Notes: a model not told the origin generated them from the letters alone. 64,000 nucleotides of DNA from Streptomyces sp. NBC_01803 (GCF_035917415.1 NZ_CP109073.1:2329501-2393500), one strand, 5' to 3'; positions 34,451 to 42,503 are shown, counted from the stretch's first letter. A program made the numbers and translations.

Positions 34451-34861
34451 ATGGATCACAGTAACGGCAAGGACCACGCAGCCGCAGAGCCACCCGAGTG
34501 GCTGCCCTCGGCTGAGGAGGGTACGCAGGCGGTGCCGTGCGGGAAGTGGTTCGATGCGGTGCGGGTGCCGCAGCGGAACGGGCCGTTCGTCCTGGCCCGG
34601 CTCAACCGGGCTTCCGGTCCTGTGATTCAGGGGCCGGTGAACTGGTTCTGGCTCATCGGGCCGGGCTTGGGTGACGACTGGAACCTTCCCGCCATGGCCG
34701 TGCTGGGCATCGGCAGCCACATCGCTGTTCCGCCCGCGAACAGTACGGCGGCGCCGCTGCCGCGCTGGCTGCTTGCCCCGGTGGGCGACTGCCTGACCGA
34801 TCCCGAGCCGCTGCGCTCCGCCCTGACCGTGATCGGCATGCCGGGAGTGCGGCATGGCTGA
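34451..34861 (+). CDS. Hypothetical protein of mobile-element type, paralogue of the 23780 gene
   Basis: 136 residues. It shares CGKWFDAV, WLIGPG, AVPPA and PRWLLAPVGDCLTDPEPLRSAL with the protein encoded at 23780-24298, in the same order and spacing. That pattern recalls short primase/polymerase-like proteins of Streptomyces plasmids, but no catalytic acidic pair is evident. AAGGAG lies seven bases before ATG 34451. It overlaps the next gene by eight bases, forming a three-gene coupled unit. Confidence 0.65.
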   Translation: MDHSNGKDHAAAEPPEWLPSAEEGTQAVPCGKWFDAVRVPQRNGPFVLARLNRASGPVIQGPVNWFWLIGPGLGDDWNLPAMAVLGIGSHIAVPPANSTAAPLPRWLLAPVGDCLTDPEPLRSALTVIGMPGVRHG

Positions 34862-35213
34862 TATGCAGCCATCTGACAGCTTTGAACAGCAGTCATGTCC
34901 GCACCTCGGACAGCTACGGGACATGACGAACCGAGCGCGGTTGTTGCCGTGGCCGGGTGAGGACGGCGGTCCCTGCTATCTCTCACCCGAGGGTGAGGGC
35001 GGGGAGCTGGCGTCTTTGGCCGACCAGACGGAGGCCGTCCAGCTTGCGGCGGGTGCCGAGGTGCTGGGTTACTTCCGGCCGAAGCTGGATGATCCGGCGG
35101 CGTCGGCGGAGGATCTGCGGTTTGCGGCGAAGCAGCTCGCTCGGTGCCTGTGCACTGTGTTGCGGGTGGCGGAGAGTCGGGGCGGGCGGCTTGCGGATGG
35201 TGAGCTGTCGTGA
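34854..35213 (+). CDS. Hypothetical helical protein
   Basis: 119 residues, predominantly helical, without membrane segments. GGGAG precedes ATG 34854, which overlaps the upstream stop (ATGGCTGA), and its own stop overlaps the downstream GTG (GTGA), so all three genes are translationally coupled. No family recognised. Typical accessory gene of the integrative element. Confidence 0.6.
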   Translation: MADMQPSDSFEQQSCPHLGQLRDMTNRARLLPWPGEDGGPCYLSPEGEGGELASLADQTEAVQLAAGAEVLGYFRPKLDDPAASAEDLRFAAKQLARCLCTVLRVAESRGGRLADGELS

Positions 35214-35671
35214 GCCATGCGGTGATCCGGGGTGCTGAGTGGGTGCTGAGTGCTGAGCGGGCGGAGGGTGCGCCGGATGGCATCTATGGTGCCGAGTGTC
35301 TGTGGTGTGGTGAAGCCTCGCCGCTGGTGGACAACGATCAGAAGCCGGTGGGGATGTGGGCGCTGGATCACGCGCTGCGGCTTGGGTTAGATCACGGTCA
35401 GTTCCTGGTGACGTCGCAGCGGCACTGGCGGGTTGACCCGGTGGTCCCGGCTGGTGATGCGGGGCGTCCTGCTGGCGAGCGCCCGCCTCGGGCTCATGCC
35501 CGGCCGCGTGGGGGTGTGCGGGGGCTGCTGGTGCGGGTGGTGCGGTTGGCGGTCGGCTGGGTGGTGGCGGTGTCGGCGCGGTTGCTGCCGGGGCTGACGG
35601 CCGGTGCCGACGCGGGCCGTGGCCGGTCGCCTGTTTCCTCGACTCCCGCGCGGCCGAACAGAGGTTCTTGA
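35210..35671 (+). CDS. DUF7848-like small protein with hydrophobic C-terminal segment
   Basis: 153 residues. The N-terminal half has a CLWCGE zinc-ribbon-like motif followed by WALDH and a His-containing stretch, a pattern I associate with DUF7848 proteins of Streptomyces mobile elements and phages. The C-terminal half has a Val/Leu/Ala-rich segment (LLVRVVRLAVGWVVAVSARLL) that could be membrane-associated. GTG start overlaps the previous stop. Function unknown. Confidence 0.55.
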   Translation: MSHAVIRGAEWVLSAERAEGAPDGIYGAECLWCGEASPLVDNDQKPVGMWALDHALRLGLDHGQFLVTSQRHWRVDPVVPAGDAGRPAGERPPRAHARPRGGVRGLLVRVVRLAVGWVVAVSARLLPGLTAGADAGRGRSPVSSTPARPNRGS

Positions 35672-36601
35672 CGGCCCCTCTGGCCGCACGGGCTGGTGGT
35701 GTTCCCGACCGGACAAGCCCCGAGTAGTGGCAGACGTGTCACAGCCTGAGCGGACGCGCTTGGGTGCTCCCGCCCCGGTCCGCCCCTTAACTGGGGTGCC
35801 GCGCGTTGCGCGGTGAGGACACCATCATGGCTCCGTCCATCCGGGCTTCATTCCTCTCGCCGGATGGACGGGGCCTCTTTGCGTGTGTCGGGGCGCGGGG
35901 TTGAGCGGGGCGTGTCGGCGGGGAGCGGGAGCGTGGCCCGGGTGTGGGTCGGCCGTGGCGGTTGGTCCGGCTGGATCGTCGTGGGTGGCCGGTCTGGGGT
36001 TCTGCGGGGTGGGCGCGTCTGGTGTGGGGTGGCCCGGGGCCGCTCGGCCGGGAACGGCCGAAGGTCCGCATGCCCGGCCGAGGGCGGCACGGGGGCCGCC
36101 CGGCGCGTCGGTGGACGCGCCCTTGAGTAAGTAAAGAAACTTTGGACCGCCCTGGGCTTCGACGGGTTGCGTGCCGGGTGTGGAGCGGGGTGGCCGGTGG
36201 CGGTGAGGGCCTGGCGCGGTGAGCGGACACAAGGCGGATCGGCTGAGCGATGGCCCGGCGGGCTGGTGGGCTGGTGTGGGGTGGCTGCTCGGGAATTCGG
36301 TTGTTTGGCCGGTTATGGCGGCGCATTGTGGTAGTTGGCCGTTGTGCGGGTGGTGGTCCGCCCGGACGTGGGGGCTGGTGGCTGTGGTTGCGGACGGTGA
36401 TGGTGGGGGCGTGCCGGCCGTGACGGTTCGTGGTCGTGGTTCCCGGCCGGGTCCGGGGTGCGGAGAGGAGCGGTGATGTCTGCGTCTTCGGGTTCTGCGA
36501 GGGCTCCACCATGCGGGCGGCTCGAACTGAAGGGTGCAGATCCGGGGCGGCGGTAAGCGGAGCGGACCCGTGTGCGGGTGGGCGGGCGGGGCGCCCCGGC
36601 C
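35672..36601. other. Gene-free, strongly G-rich region of the element
   Basis: No supported gene in about 930 bases. The + strand is markedly G over C and T over A from about 35880 to 36560, broken only by an A-rich island at 36124-36143 (GAGTAAGTAAAGAAACTTTG). A terminator lies at its start. Candidates are a replication or transfer origin, or a structured RNA; nothing decides between them. Confidence 0.5.
35833..35871 (+). terminator. Terminator hairpin after the small-gene operon
   Basis: A 12-bp stem CCGTCCATCCGG / CCGGATGGACGG (35833-35844, 35860-35871) followed by GGCCTCTTT. It sits 160 bases beyond the operon's last stop. Confidence 0.75.
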
Positions 36602-36763
36602 ATGGATGAGCAACAGCAGCAAGACGATCAAGAGGGCGCGGAGCCTGTTCCGCAGACGCGGGATGAGTGGCTGGACTGGCAGGCGGCGCGGTTCGTGAAG
36701 CGCCTGGGACCGAGGAGCGCGGAACAGCTCGCGCGGCTCCTCGGCCGTGGTCCGGACGGTTAG
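36602..36763 (+). CDS. Small protein next to the serine integrase
   Basis: 53 residues from ATG 36602 (GTG 36572 in the same frame is possible). It is acidic and Gln-rich at the N-terminus, then basic-helical (TRDEWLDWQAARFVKRLGPRSAEQLARLL). Its stop codon directly abuts the stop of the convergent integrase gene. Small proteins beside serine integrases are sometimes recombination directionality factors; this is a positional guess only. Confidence 0.5.
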   Translation: MDEQQQQDDQEGAEPVPQTRDEWLDWQAARFVKRLGPRSAEQLARLLGRGPDG

Positions 36764-38188
36764 TCAGGCGGCGAGATGCAGGTTGTTCGGTTCCACCTCG
36801 ATCCGCCTCAGGTCAAGTCCCCGGCCCATGCGGGTGCGCGGCTTGATGATCACGGCGGCGTACAGGTGCTGGAAGATCGCGTTGATCCGCTCGTGGTCTC
36901 CGGCGTCTTCAAGGGCCTGCCATGCGGCGCGGGCGTTGGGGCCGGTGATGCCGTCCAGGACGACGACGGGGCGGGTGATCGTCACGCGCTGGCGGGCCTT
37001 GATGCGGTCGCTGATCGTGCGGCGCATCGCCCGGTACTCCGGGGTGCTGATCTCCTTGGCGGTCCACATCTCGTCAAGCTCGGTGAGCTGCTGCTGATCG
37101 GCCGCGTCGGCGTCGGCGTCCAGCCTGGATACGGGCGTGACGGACATCGGGCGGCCGGAGACGTCCAGACCTTCAAGAACCCTGATCGCCAGATCGCGCA
37201 TGAGCCGTTCGAGCGCTTCGGCCGACACGGTGACCGGGCAGCGCTGGGTGCCGTTGCGGTGCGAGCGGGCGCATCGGTAGATGTGCGTGTCGCGGGTGCT
37301 GCTGCTGCCGCCCATGCGGGAACCACAGGTGCACGTGACGATTCCGCGCAGGGTGTAGAAGTACTTCCGGGTGCAGCGCTGCTTTTCCTGCCGTCCCCGG
37401 TGGGCGCGCCTTTCCTGGGCTTCCTGCCACACGCCGATATCCACGACGGGCGGCCACGTTCCCATGCGGATGGGTTCACCGGGCTTGCTGATGATGCCCG
37501 CGAGACGGCGGGAATCCAGCATGTTGCGCACGGTCGATGGCTGCCAGTCTTTCCCCTCGGCGGTGACCTCGCCCCGCTCGTGCAGGATGCGGGATATCGC
37601 CGTGGCGGTCTTCCCGTCGAGATACAGGCGGAAGATATCCCGGATGATCTCCGCCTCGTGCTCCATGATGGTCATTCCGTCGGGGGTGTATCCGTACTGG
37701 CGCCTTCCCGTGTGGGGCTTTCCCTCCCTGCGGCGCTCGGCGTAGGCGTCCTTCACGCGGCGGGAGGTGTCGTCTGAGGAACGGCAGGCGTGGGCCACCT
37801 CGATACGCAGGATGAACCGGTCATCGGGGTCTGACAGATCCCTGCGGTTGGCCTGGCCGTGCAGCGTGATGTGCTGGTTGTCCGCGACGGACAGCAGCTC
37901 CTCAAGGTCGCGCGGCTGCCTCATCAGCCGGTCGGGGTGATAGACGATCACGTGCCGGTATTTGCCCTCTGCCATGTCGGCGAGGAGCTTTTCCCAACGC
38001 GGTCGCTTACGGTTCCGCTGCCACGCGGAACGATTGTTGTCCTTGAACACGTCCACCACGCGCAAACCAAGCCTTTGCGCGACTTCGCGGCAGAGTTCTT
38101 CCTGCCTGTCCACGCCTGTCTGGTCTTCGTCGTCGGCCTTCGAGATGCGGCAGTAAATCGCGGCTTCTTCATTCTGAATTTCCCTCAT
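36764..38188 (-). CDS. Large serine recombinase (integrase of the element)
   Basis: 474 residues. Resolvase domain at about 9-150 with catalytic Ser16 in YCRISKADDED and the YHPDRLMR motif; recombinase domain at about 175-275 (GRRQYGYTPDGMTIMEHEAEIIRDIFRLYLDGKTATAIS in fragments); zinc ribbon with CTCGSRMGG and CARSHRNGTQRC; then a C-terminal helical part. It catalyses attP x attB integration via a 5' phosphoserine link. ATG 38188 has no ribosome site and lies only seven bases from the attP arm. With -10 TACAGT six bases before it, the mRNA is probably leaderless. It reads inwards from the right end of the element. Confidence 0.93.
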   Translation of the reverse strand: MREIQNEEAAIYCRISKADDEDQTGVDRQEELCREVAQRLGLRVVDVFKDNNRSAWQRNRKRPRWEKLLADMAEGKYRHVIVYHPDRLMRQPRDLEELLSVADNQHITLHGQANRRDLSDPDDRFILRIEVAHACRSSDDTSRRVKDAYAERRREGKPHTGRRQYGYTPDGMTIMEHEAEIIRDIFRLYLDGKTATAISRILHERGEVTAEGKDWQPSTVRNMLDSRRLAGIISKPGEPIRMGTWPPVVDIGVWQEAQERRAHRGRQEKQRCTRKYFYTLRGIVTCTCGSRMGGSSSTRDTHIYRCARSHRNGTQRCPVTVSAEALERLMRDLAIRVLEGLDVSGRPMSVTPVSRLDADADAADQQQLTELDEMWTAKEISTPEYRAMRRTISDRIKARQRVTITRPVVVLDGITGPNARAAWQALEDAGDHERINAIFQHLYAAVIIKPRTRMGRGLDLRRIEVEPNNLHLAA

Positions 38189-38216
38189 ATAAATACTGTA
38201 CGGCCGCAGATAGGCA
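38189..38216 (-). promoter_or_regulatory. Integrase promoter half carried in attR
   Basis: On the minus strand TACAGT (38201-38196) lies six bases before the integrase ATG. In the circular element the other attP arm places TTGACA (complement of 33217-33222) exactly 18 bases upstream. In the integrated state those six positions are toxin-gene sequence TCGAGG (complement of 38219-38224), a poor -35. Confidence 0.62.
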
Positions 38217-38240
38217 GCCCTCGACTGCATTCCGGGCACC
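38195..38240. other. attR of the serine-integrase element
   Basis: The element arm ACTGTACG (38195-38202), 14 bases, core GC (38217-38218), then toxin-gene sequence CTCGACTGCATTCCG. The arm is the exact inverted counterpart of that in attL at the same distance from the core. Confidence 0.8.
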
Positions 38241-38822
38241 AAGGGGCTGACCACCTTGGGCGGCCTCGCGGCAGGACTCCGAGGACTCGCGAGGGGCGGG
38301 CTCGGGGATATGGCCAACGCCCTCCGCCGAGGTGCCGACGACGCGTTCGTGCCGGGGCGGCAGACCGGAGGTGAAATCCGTCCCCCGCGTAACGCGGATG
38401 ACTTCGACGAAGCATGGGCCGACGAGGCATACGACTCCATCCGTTCGACGGACGACGTGGATGATATCGCCACCCATGCGGCAGAGTACGGTTTCACGCG
38501 TGACGAGATAGCGCAAATCAAATCGCACGTATTCGAAGAGGAACATCTATTGGACAGCTACGTCGACTATGGCATCCCGGCGGAAATGGCCAGGTTTGAG
38601 TCCAATCCCAGAATGGCCGAGGCGTGGCTTCGCCTCCGAGAAGGAAACCCGCACCCCGAGGACATCACCTTACTGAGGCACGAATTGTACGAATCGAACT
38701 ATATGCGAGATACAGGCAACCCCAGCTATGCTGAAGCCCACGCGGCGACCATTGACGCTGGTCTCGCTTGGGATGGGGAGGCCCCCTCCCGCGAGGGGAC
38801 CGGGTTCCAGCGGCGCCGATGA
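38219..38822 (+). pseudogene. Polymorphic toxin gene, 3' part with C-terminal toxic domain
   Basis: About 200 codons in frame with 32330-33216 once the element is removed. It begins DCIPGTKGLTTLGGLA, a typical pre-toxin linker, followed by a helical C-terminal domain ending RHELYESNYMRDTGNPSYAEAHAATI. The HELxE ... AH arrangement resembles zincin-like or related polymorphic toxin domains, but the family is not certain. TTA codon at 38670-38672. The adjacent gene, 16 bases downstream, is the probable immunity gene. In the integrated state an internal start (ATG 38311, for example) could still express part of it. Confidence 0.75.
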
Positions 38823-38838
38823 AGAGGAGGCCCTAGCG

Positions 38839-39165
38839 ATGATGATGTCGTTCCACGCTCAGTTGCTCAGCAGCACCGAAGACGCCCACCTTTACCGAAT
38901 TATCATGGACGGCGGGGAGAGGTTCGCCTTCATGGTTCTTGATACGGACGACGGGTTTATCGTCTCGGCAAATTCGACAGGTGACCCTTCGGGTGGCTTG
39001 CGGCTTTCCCTCCGGGACGGTGAGATGCAGCCCTCTGCGGACGGAGCCGCAGACGAGAGTGCAGAGATGAGCTGGGAGGAGTTCGCGCTGGTTTCTGGCA
39101 ATATTCGGCGCGCATGGCTCAAAGAAGACGCGGCGCCCACGAAAATCACGAAGTACTACGGCTGA
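38839..39165 (+). CDS. Probable immunity protein of the interrupted toxin
   Basis: 108 residues, acidic, with a small alpha/beta layout. GAGGAGG lies eight bases before the first of three consecutive ATG codons (38839, 38842, 38845). It directly follows the toxin 3' end, the standard place for immunity genes of polymorphic toxins. It has remained intact although the toxin gene is split. No sequence family is recognised; the assignment is contextual. Confidence 0.62.
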   Translation: MMMSFHAQLLSSTEDAHLYRIIMDGGERFAFMVLDTDDGFIVSANSTGDPSGGLRLSLRDGEMQPSADGAADESAEMSWEEFALVSGNIRRAWLKEDAAPTKITKYYG

Positions 39166-39356
39166 GAGGTCGAGGACAGCCTGCGGCGGCGGTAGTGACC
39201 GCATTGGGCGGTGCCCTGGTGTCGCCGTCGCTATTTCGACCAGCTCAGTGCGTGGCCGGTGTGGCGCATGCGCGTCAGCGGAGTGGAGCAAGCCGCCAGG
39301 AACTTACGGATTTATCCCCGCCCCGGACCCATATCAGATATTGACTCTTTCCAGCC

Positions 39357-39720
39357 TCAGGCTGTCGTCATCAGGTGGAGGGTGAGGACGGCTTTGATCA
39401 GCTCGGTGATGCGGGGCGTGCTGCACCGCAGCTTCAGCAGGAGGTGCCAGGACTTCGGCGTGGCGACGGCTTGTTCTCCCAGTGCGCGGATCTTCGCGTG
39501 GGAGCGGTTGTGGGCTTGCTGTCCGGCTGACAAGCCTTTCCCACCGCCCCCAGTAGGGCACGCGGACGGTACCGCCGGCTCCGCGACAAGCCTTGTCGGC
39601 CCAGCACGGAGGTTCACGCTGGCCAGCGCCTCGATGATGCGGTGGGTGCGGACGGCGCGGATGTCGTGGACCGCTCCGCGCCAGCGCGGGTGAGGCCCAC
39701 AGCAGCCGGCCGGTGGGGGC
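39357..39720 (-). pseudogene. C-terminal remnant of an IS5-family transposase
   Basis: On the minus strand: VHDIRAVRTHRIIEALASVNL, then after a frameshift VPYWGRWERL, then LSAGQQAHNRSHAKIRALGEQ and LLLKLRCSTPRITELIKAVLTLHL. This is the end of IS5-type DDE transposases (the catalytic Glu region RSHAKIRALGEQ). The N-terminal half and the IS ends are missing. Confidence 0.68.
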
Positions 39721-39737
39721 ACCTCCCGGCCGGAGGC

Positions 39738-40025
39738 TGCAACGCGCCGGTCCCGATCTGCGACGAGCCGACCTCCGCCCTCGATCCCCTGGCCGAGGAA
39801 GCCGTCTACCGCCGCATCCAGGATCTCAGCCCCTACGGCGTCCTCTCGGGCCTGGGTGGGGAACGGATCGAGGACGTGCAAGTTCTGCACCGCGCGCCGA
39901 GGTTCCCGATCGACTCGCCGTTCTTGTCGACGATGCCCGACTCGTTCGCCAACGGGCATGTCGGGGCGTTCATCCGGAAGTCGTTCCCGGAGCCGTGCCG
40001 CTACGAGCTGCCCGGGAGGCGCTGA
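39738..40025 (+). pseudogene. Fused gene debris: ABC ATPase fragment and phage-like C-terminus
   Basis: One frame joins PICDEPTSALDPLAEEAVYRRIQDL, a Walker B/D-loop piece of an ABC ATPase (to about 39830), to PRFPIDSPFLSTMPDSFANGHVG and a C-terminal YELPGRR that abuts the phage connector gene with a TGATG overlap. The second part is probably the end of the phage gene that normally precedes the connector. No intact gene. Confidence 0.5.
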
Positions 40026-40828
40026 TGCCACTACAGCTCGGGCCGTGCGAGGCGTGGCCCACCTCGCTGTGCTGCGAGGTTCCCGAGGGGTGGAACCGGC
40101 CGACGTCGAACGGTGGACGCTTGTCGCGTCGATCACCCTATGGGGGCTGTCCGGGCGCCGCTGGGGCCCGTGCCCGGTGACCGTGCGGCCGTGCCGCCGC
40201 TCCTGCCTGGAGTCCACGGTGGTCAGCTTCCAGGCCGGTGACCAACGGGCCGTGGGTCCCGTACATCGGCGTTGACGGGGCGTGGCGAAACGCCTCGGTG
40301 TGCGGCTGCGCGAGCGACTGCTCGTGTGGCGAGCTGTGTGAGGTCTCCCTGCCACGCCCGGTGTACGACGTCGTGGAGGTCCTGGTTGACGGCGAGACTC
40401 TTCTGCCCGAGCAGTACCGGGTCGACGTGCCGGGCTGGTTGGTGCGCACCGACGGCGAGTGCTGGCCGGACTGCCAGGACATGACAGCGCCGACCAGCGA
40501 GCCGGTGACGTTCGGGGTGACGTACCGGTGGGGGCTGCCGCTCGACGAGGCGGCCATCGCCGCCGTGTCCGAGCTGACGTGTCACCTGTTGCGCGGCTGC
40601 TCGCCGGGCTCGTCGTGCGGCTGCAAGGCGAACGGGAACCTGACCCGTCTCGTACGCCAGGGCGTGGAGATGGAGTTGCCCGACCCGACGCTGATCTACA
40701 GCGAGGGCCGCACCGGGCTTCCCATGGCAGACATGTGGCTGGCGATGGTGAACCCGTACCGGCTGACCAGCCCGAGCCGCGTCTACTCACCGGATTTCCG
40801 GCGGCCGAGAGTGCAGCAATGGCCCTGA
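40025..40828 (+). pseudogene. Phage head-tail adaptor protein, frameshifted
   Basis: Reading MPLQLGPCEAWPTSLCCEVPEG (frame 2), VEPADVERWTLVASITLWGLSGRRWGP (frame 1) and TNGPWVPYIGVDGAWRNASVC onward (frame 2) together gives a complete actinophage head-to-tail adaptor of about 265 residues, rich in Cys pairs (CGCASDCSCGELCEV). The first shift is explained by one missing G in the run at 40087-40090; a compensating shift lies near 40200-40235. Either true decay or homopolymer sequencing errors could cause this. Confidence 0.65.
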
Positions 40829-41414
40829 CCCCGCTGGCGATTCACGATCTGGCCGAAGCTGTGCTGGGCTGCGTGTGCGTCGCGCTGGACCGTACCGCGG
40901 TCGAGATCCCCGGCCAGCCTGGCTGCCCGTCCTGCCGGGCCTGCGTCGTGCCCGGACTGCCGGCGTGGGACACCTGCGACGACCCGTGCAGCGACGAGGC
41001 GGCTGGCGGCCAGCTCACGGTGTCGGTGGCGCGGATCTACGCCTCGACGGACGCCGAGTTCCCTGCGGAGGCGCGGATCGTGCAGGGCGAACGCGGCTGT
41101 ATGTCGCCGCCGATCACCGCGCTGGAGATGGTTGTCACGCTGCTGCGGTGCACCCCGACGGTCACCGAACAGGGCTGCCCGCCTTCCTGCACCGACCTGT
41201 CGGTGGCGGCGCAGGTCCTCCACATCGACATGGTCCGGTCTACAACGCGCAGTTGTGTTGTCTGCCGGGCACGGCGCCGAACCGGCGGCGAGGTCGCCGG
41301 TTCGTGATGGGTGCGCAGCGCACGGTCGGCCCGGACGGCGGCTGTGTCGGTCTGGAGCAGCGCGTGACCGTGGCCCTGCCCGGGGGCGGGCGCTGTCCCT
41401 GGGGGTCGCCTTGA
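40819..41414 (+). pseudogene. Phage head-tail connector/stopper-like protein, frameshifted
   Basis: ATG 40819 overlaps the adaptor stop. The first ~140 codons are Cys-rich (CPSCRACV, DTCDDPCS, GCPPSCTDLS) and end HIDMV; the text then continues in another frame as VYNAQLCCLPGTAPNRRRGRRF ... GGCVGLEQRVTVALP to 41414, so one base is missing near 41237. The gene order (adaptor, stopper, minor protein) is that of siphophage structural modules. Confidence 0.6.
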
Positions 41415-41788
41415 GCGTCGAGGTACGGATCGACCCCGGTCGGATCGTGAGGGCTCTGCGTCTGCGCAACGGCGCCGCGGCCCGTCGGCTGGGGGAGCGG
41501 ACGCAGCGCACCGCGCGGATCGCCGAGGCCGAGGCTCCGGGCCGGATGGGCGCCTTCGTCTCGTGGCGGGTGGAGGAAGGGCCTACCGGCCTGACCGGCA
41601 TCATCGTCTGCGACCACCCGGCGACCCGCTACGTGCTGGACGGCACTCGACCGCACGTCATCCGCCCCCGGCGGCGCCAGGCGTTGCGGTTTGAAGTCGG
41701 CGGGCGCACGGTCTTCGCCGCCTACGTCCGCCATCCCGGTACCCGGCCCAACCCCTTCCTGACGCGGGCCCTGCGCCTCGGCCGGTAG
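41411..41788 (+). CDS. Phage HK97 gp10-like / minor structural protein
   Basis: 125 residues from TTG 41411, which overlaps the previous stop (TTGA). It is basic, with GRMGAFVSWRVEEGPTGLTGIIVCDHPATRYVLDGTRPHVIRP, a pattern of small head-tail joining proteins that contain a 'ThPHxI' turn. It is the only undamaged gene of this phage remnant. No tail genes follow directly. Confidence 0.6.
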   Translation: MSVEVRIDPGRIVRALRLRNGAAARRLGERTQRTARIAEAEAPGRMGAFVSWRVEEGPTGLTGIIVCDHPATRYVLDGTRPHVIRPRRRQALRFEVGGRTVFAAYVRHPGTRPNPFLTRALRLGR

Positions 41789-42239
41789 CGGCCGTCACCG
41801 CCTCCCGCGCCCATAGCCCGGTGCCGGCGCCACCCACCCACCCCTCCTCGCCCGCGCCGTCCCCTTCACCGCGGTGCGCACTCTCTCGGGCCACCTGCAC
41901 TGCCGCTCTCGCCGAACTACTCTCCTCGCCCCGGGAAGCCGCTCCGGAATCCTCGACCAGCAGCGTGAGCAGCGGGTCCTGGCACGAGGTGCACCCGTCG
42001 AAGGCCGTGCCGACCAGTCGGCCCAGCAACGGGTAGTCCACCGGACGGTCCGTCGGGCCGGAGAAGTCGGAGGGCGCCTCGAAGTCCTCATGCCGGTGAG
42101 GATCGGTGCCCGTCCCCGGCGGTAGGGCCGGTTCGAATCGTGCCGTCTCACGGCGTCTCTCCGGGTTCAGGGCTCCGCGCGGGGGCGGGGCGGGACGGTT
42201 CGTAGAGCGGGACTGTGCTGAGGCTGAGCGGGGGTTCGG
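41789..42239. other. Debris region after the phage genes
   Basis: No intact gene. On the minus strand at about 41945-42100, FEAPSDFSGPTDRPVDYPLL and LVGTAFDGCTSCQDPLLTLL read like the middle of a small cysteine-containing Streptomyces protein, without start or end. The rest is low-complexity Pro/Ser/Arg coding noise. Confidence 0.45.
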
Positions 42240-42503
42240 TCAGCGGTATGCCTCGCGGCGGTGCGCGACCTCGATGACTGTGATCTTCACGTGCCGCTGG
42301 CTCAGCTCGTAGATCACGCGGAAGTTCCCCACGCGCAGCCGGTAGGTCGAGGAGGTGCCGGCCATCTTCTTGACGTCGTTGCCAGCGCCGAAGGGGTCGC
42401 GGCCCAGCGCGTCGATGGCGTTGAGGATCTGTCCCTGGGCCTTTTTGTCCAGCCGCTTCAGATCGCGGCGGGCGCCGGACGTCATCTCGACCTTGTAACT
42501 CAC
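42240..42503 (-). CDS. RelE/ParE-family toxin
   Basis: 87 residues with the RelE fold signature: VEMTSGARRDLKRLDKK..., DPFGAGNDVKKMAG, YRLRVGNFRVIYEL and a C-terminal VIEVAHRREAYR. RelE-type toxins cleave mRNA at the ribosome; basic residues of the last strand are in place. GTG 42503 overlaps the antitoxin stop (GTGA), so the pair is translationally coupled with the antitoxin first, as usual. It probably stabilises the island. Confidence 0.9.
   Translation of the reverse strand: MSYKVEMTSGARRDLKRLDKKAQGQILNAIDALGRDPFGAGNDVKKMAGTSSTYRLRVGNFRVIYELSQRHVKITVIEVAHRREAYR

Larger units (their letters stand above)
33217..38216. mobile_element. 5.0 kb serine-integrase element inserted in the toxin gene
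   Basis: The ends are defined by the 2-base core GC present at 33215-33216 and 38217-38218. Removing the 5002 bases between them restores the toxin reading frame exactly. The rebuilt attP is ACTGTACG-N14-GC-N14-CGTACAGT, perfectly symmetric about the core. Contents: XRE-type regulator (33515), three coupled small genes (34451-35671), a gene-free G-rich region, a 53-residue protein and the large serine recombinase at the right end. There are no obvious transfer or replication genes, so it is a minimal integrative (perhaps mobilisable) element. Confidence 0.85.

Noticed and set aside
39357..40790. 477-codon minus-strand frame across transposase and phage sequences
   Set aside because: It joins the antisense of phage genes to the in-frame end of an IS5 transposase; only the last ~65 codons carry protein signal.
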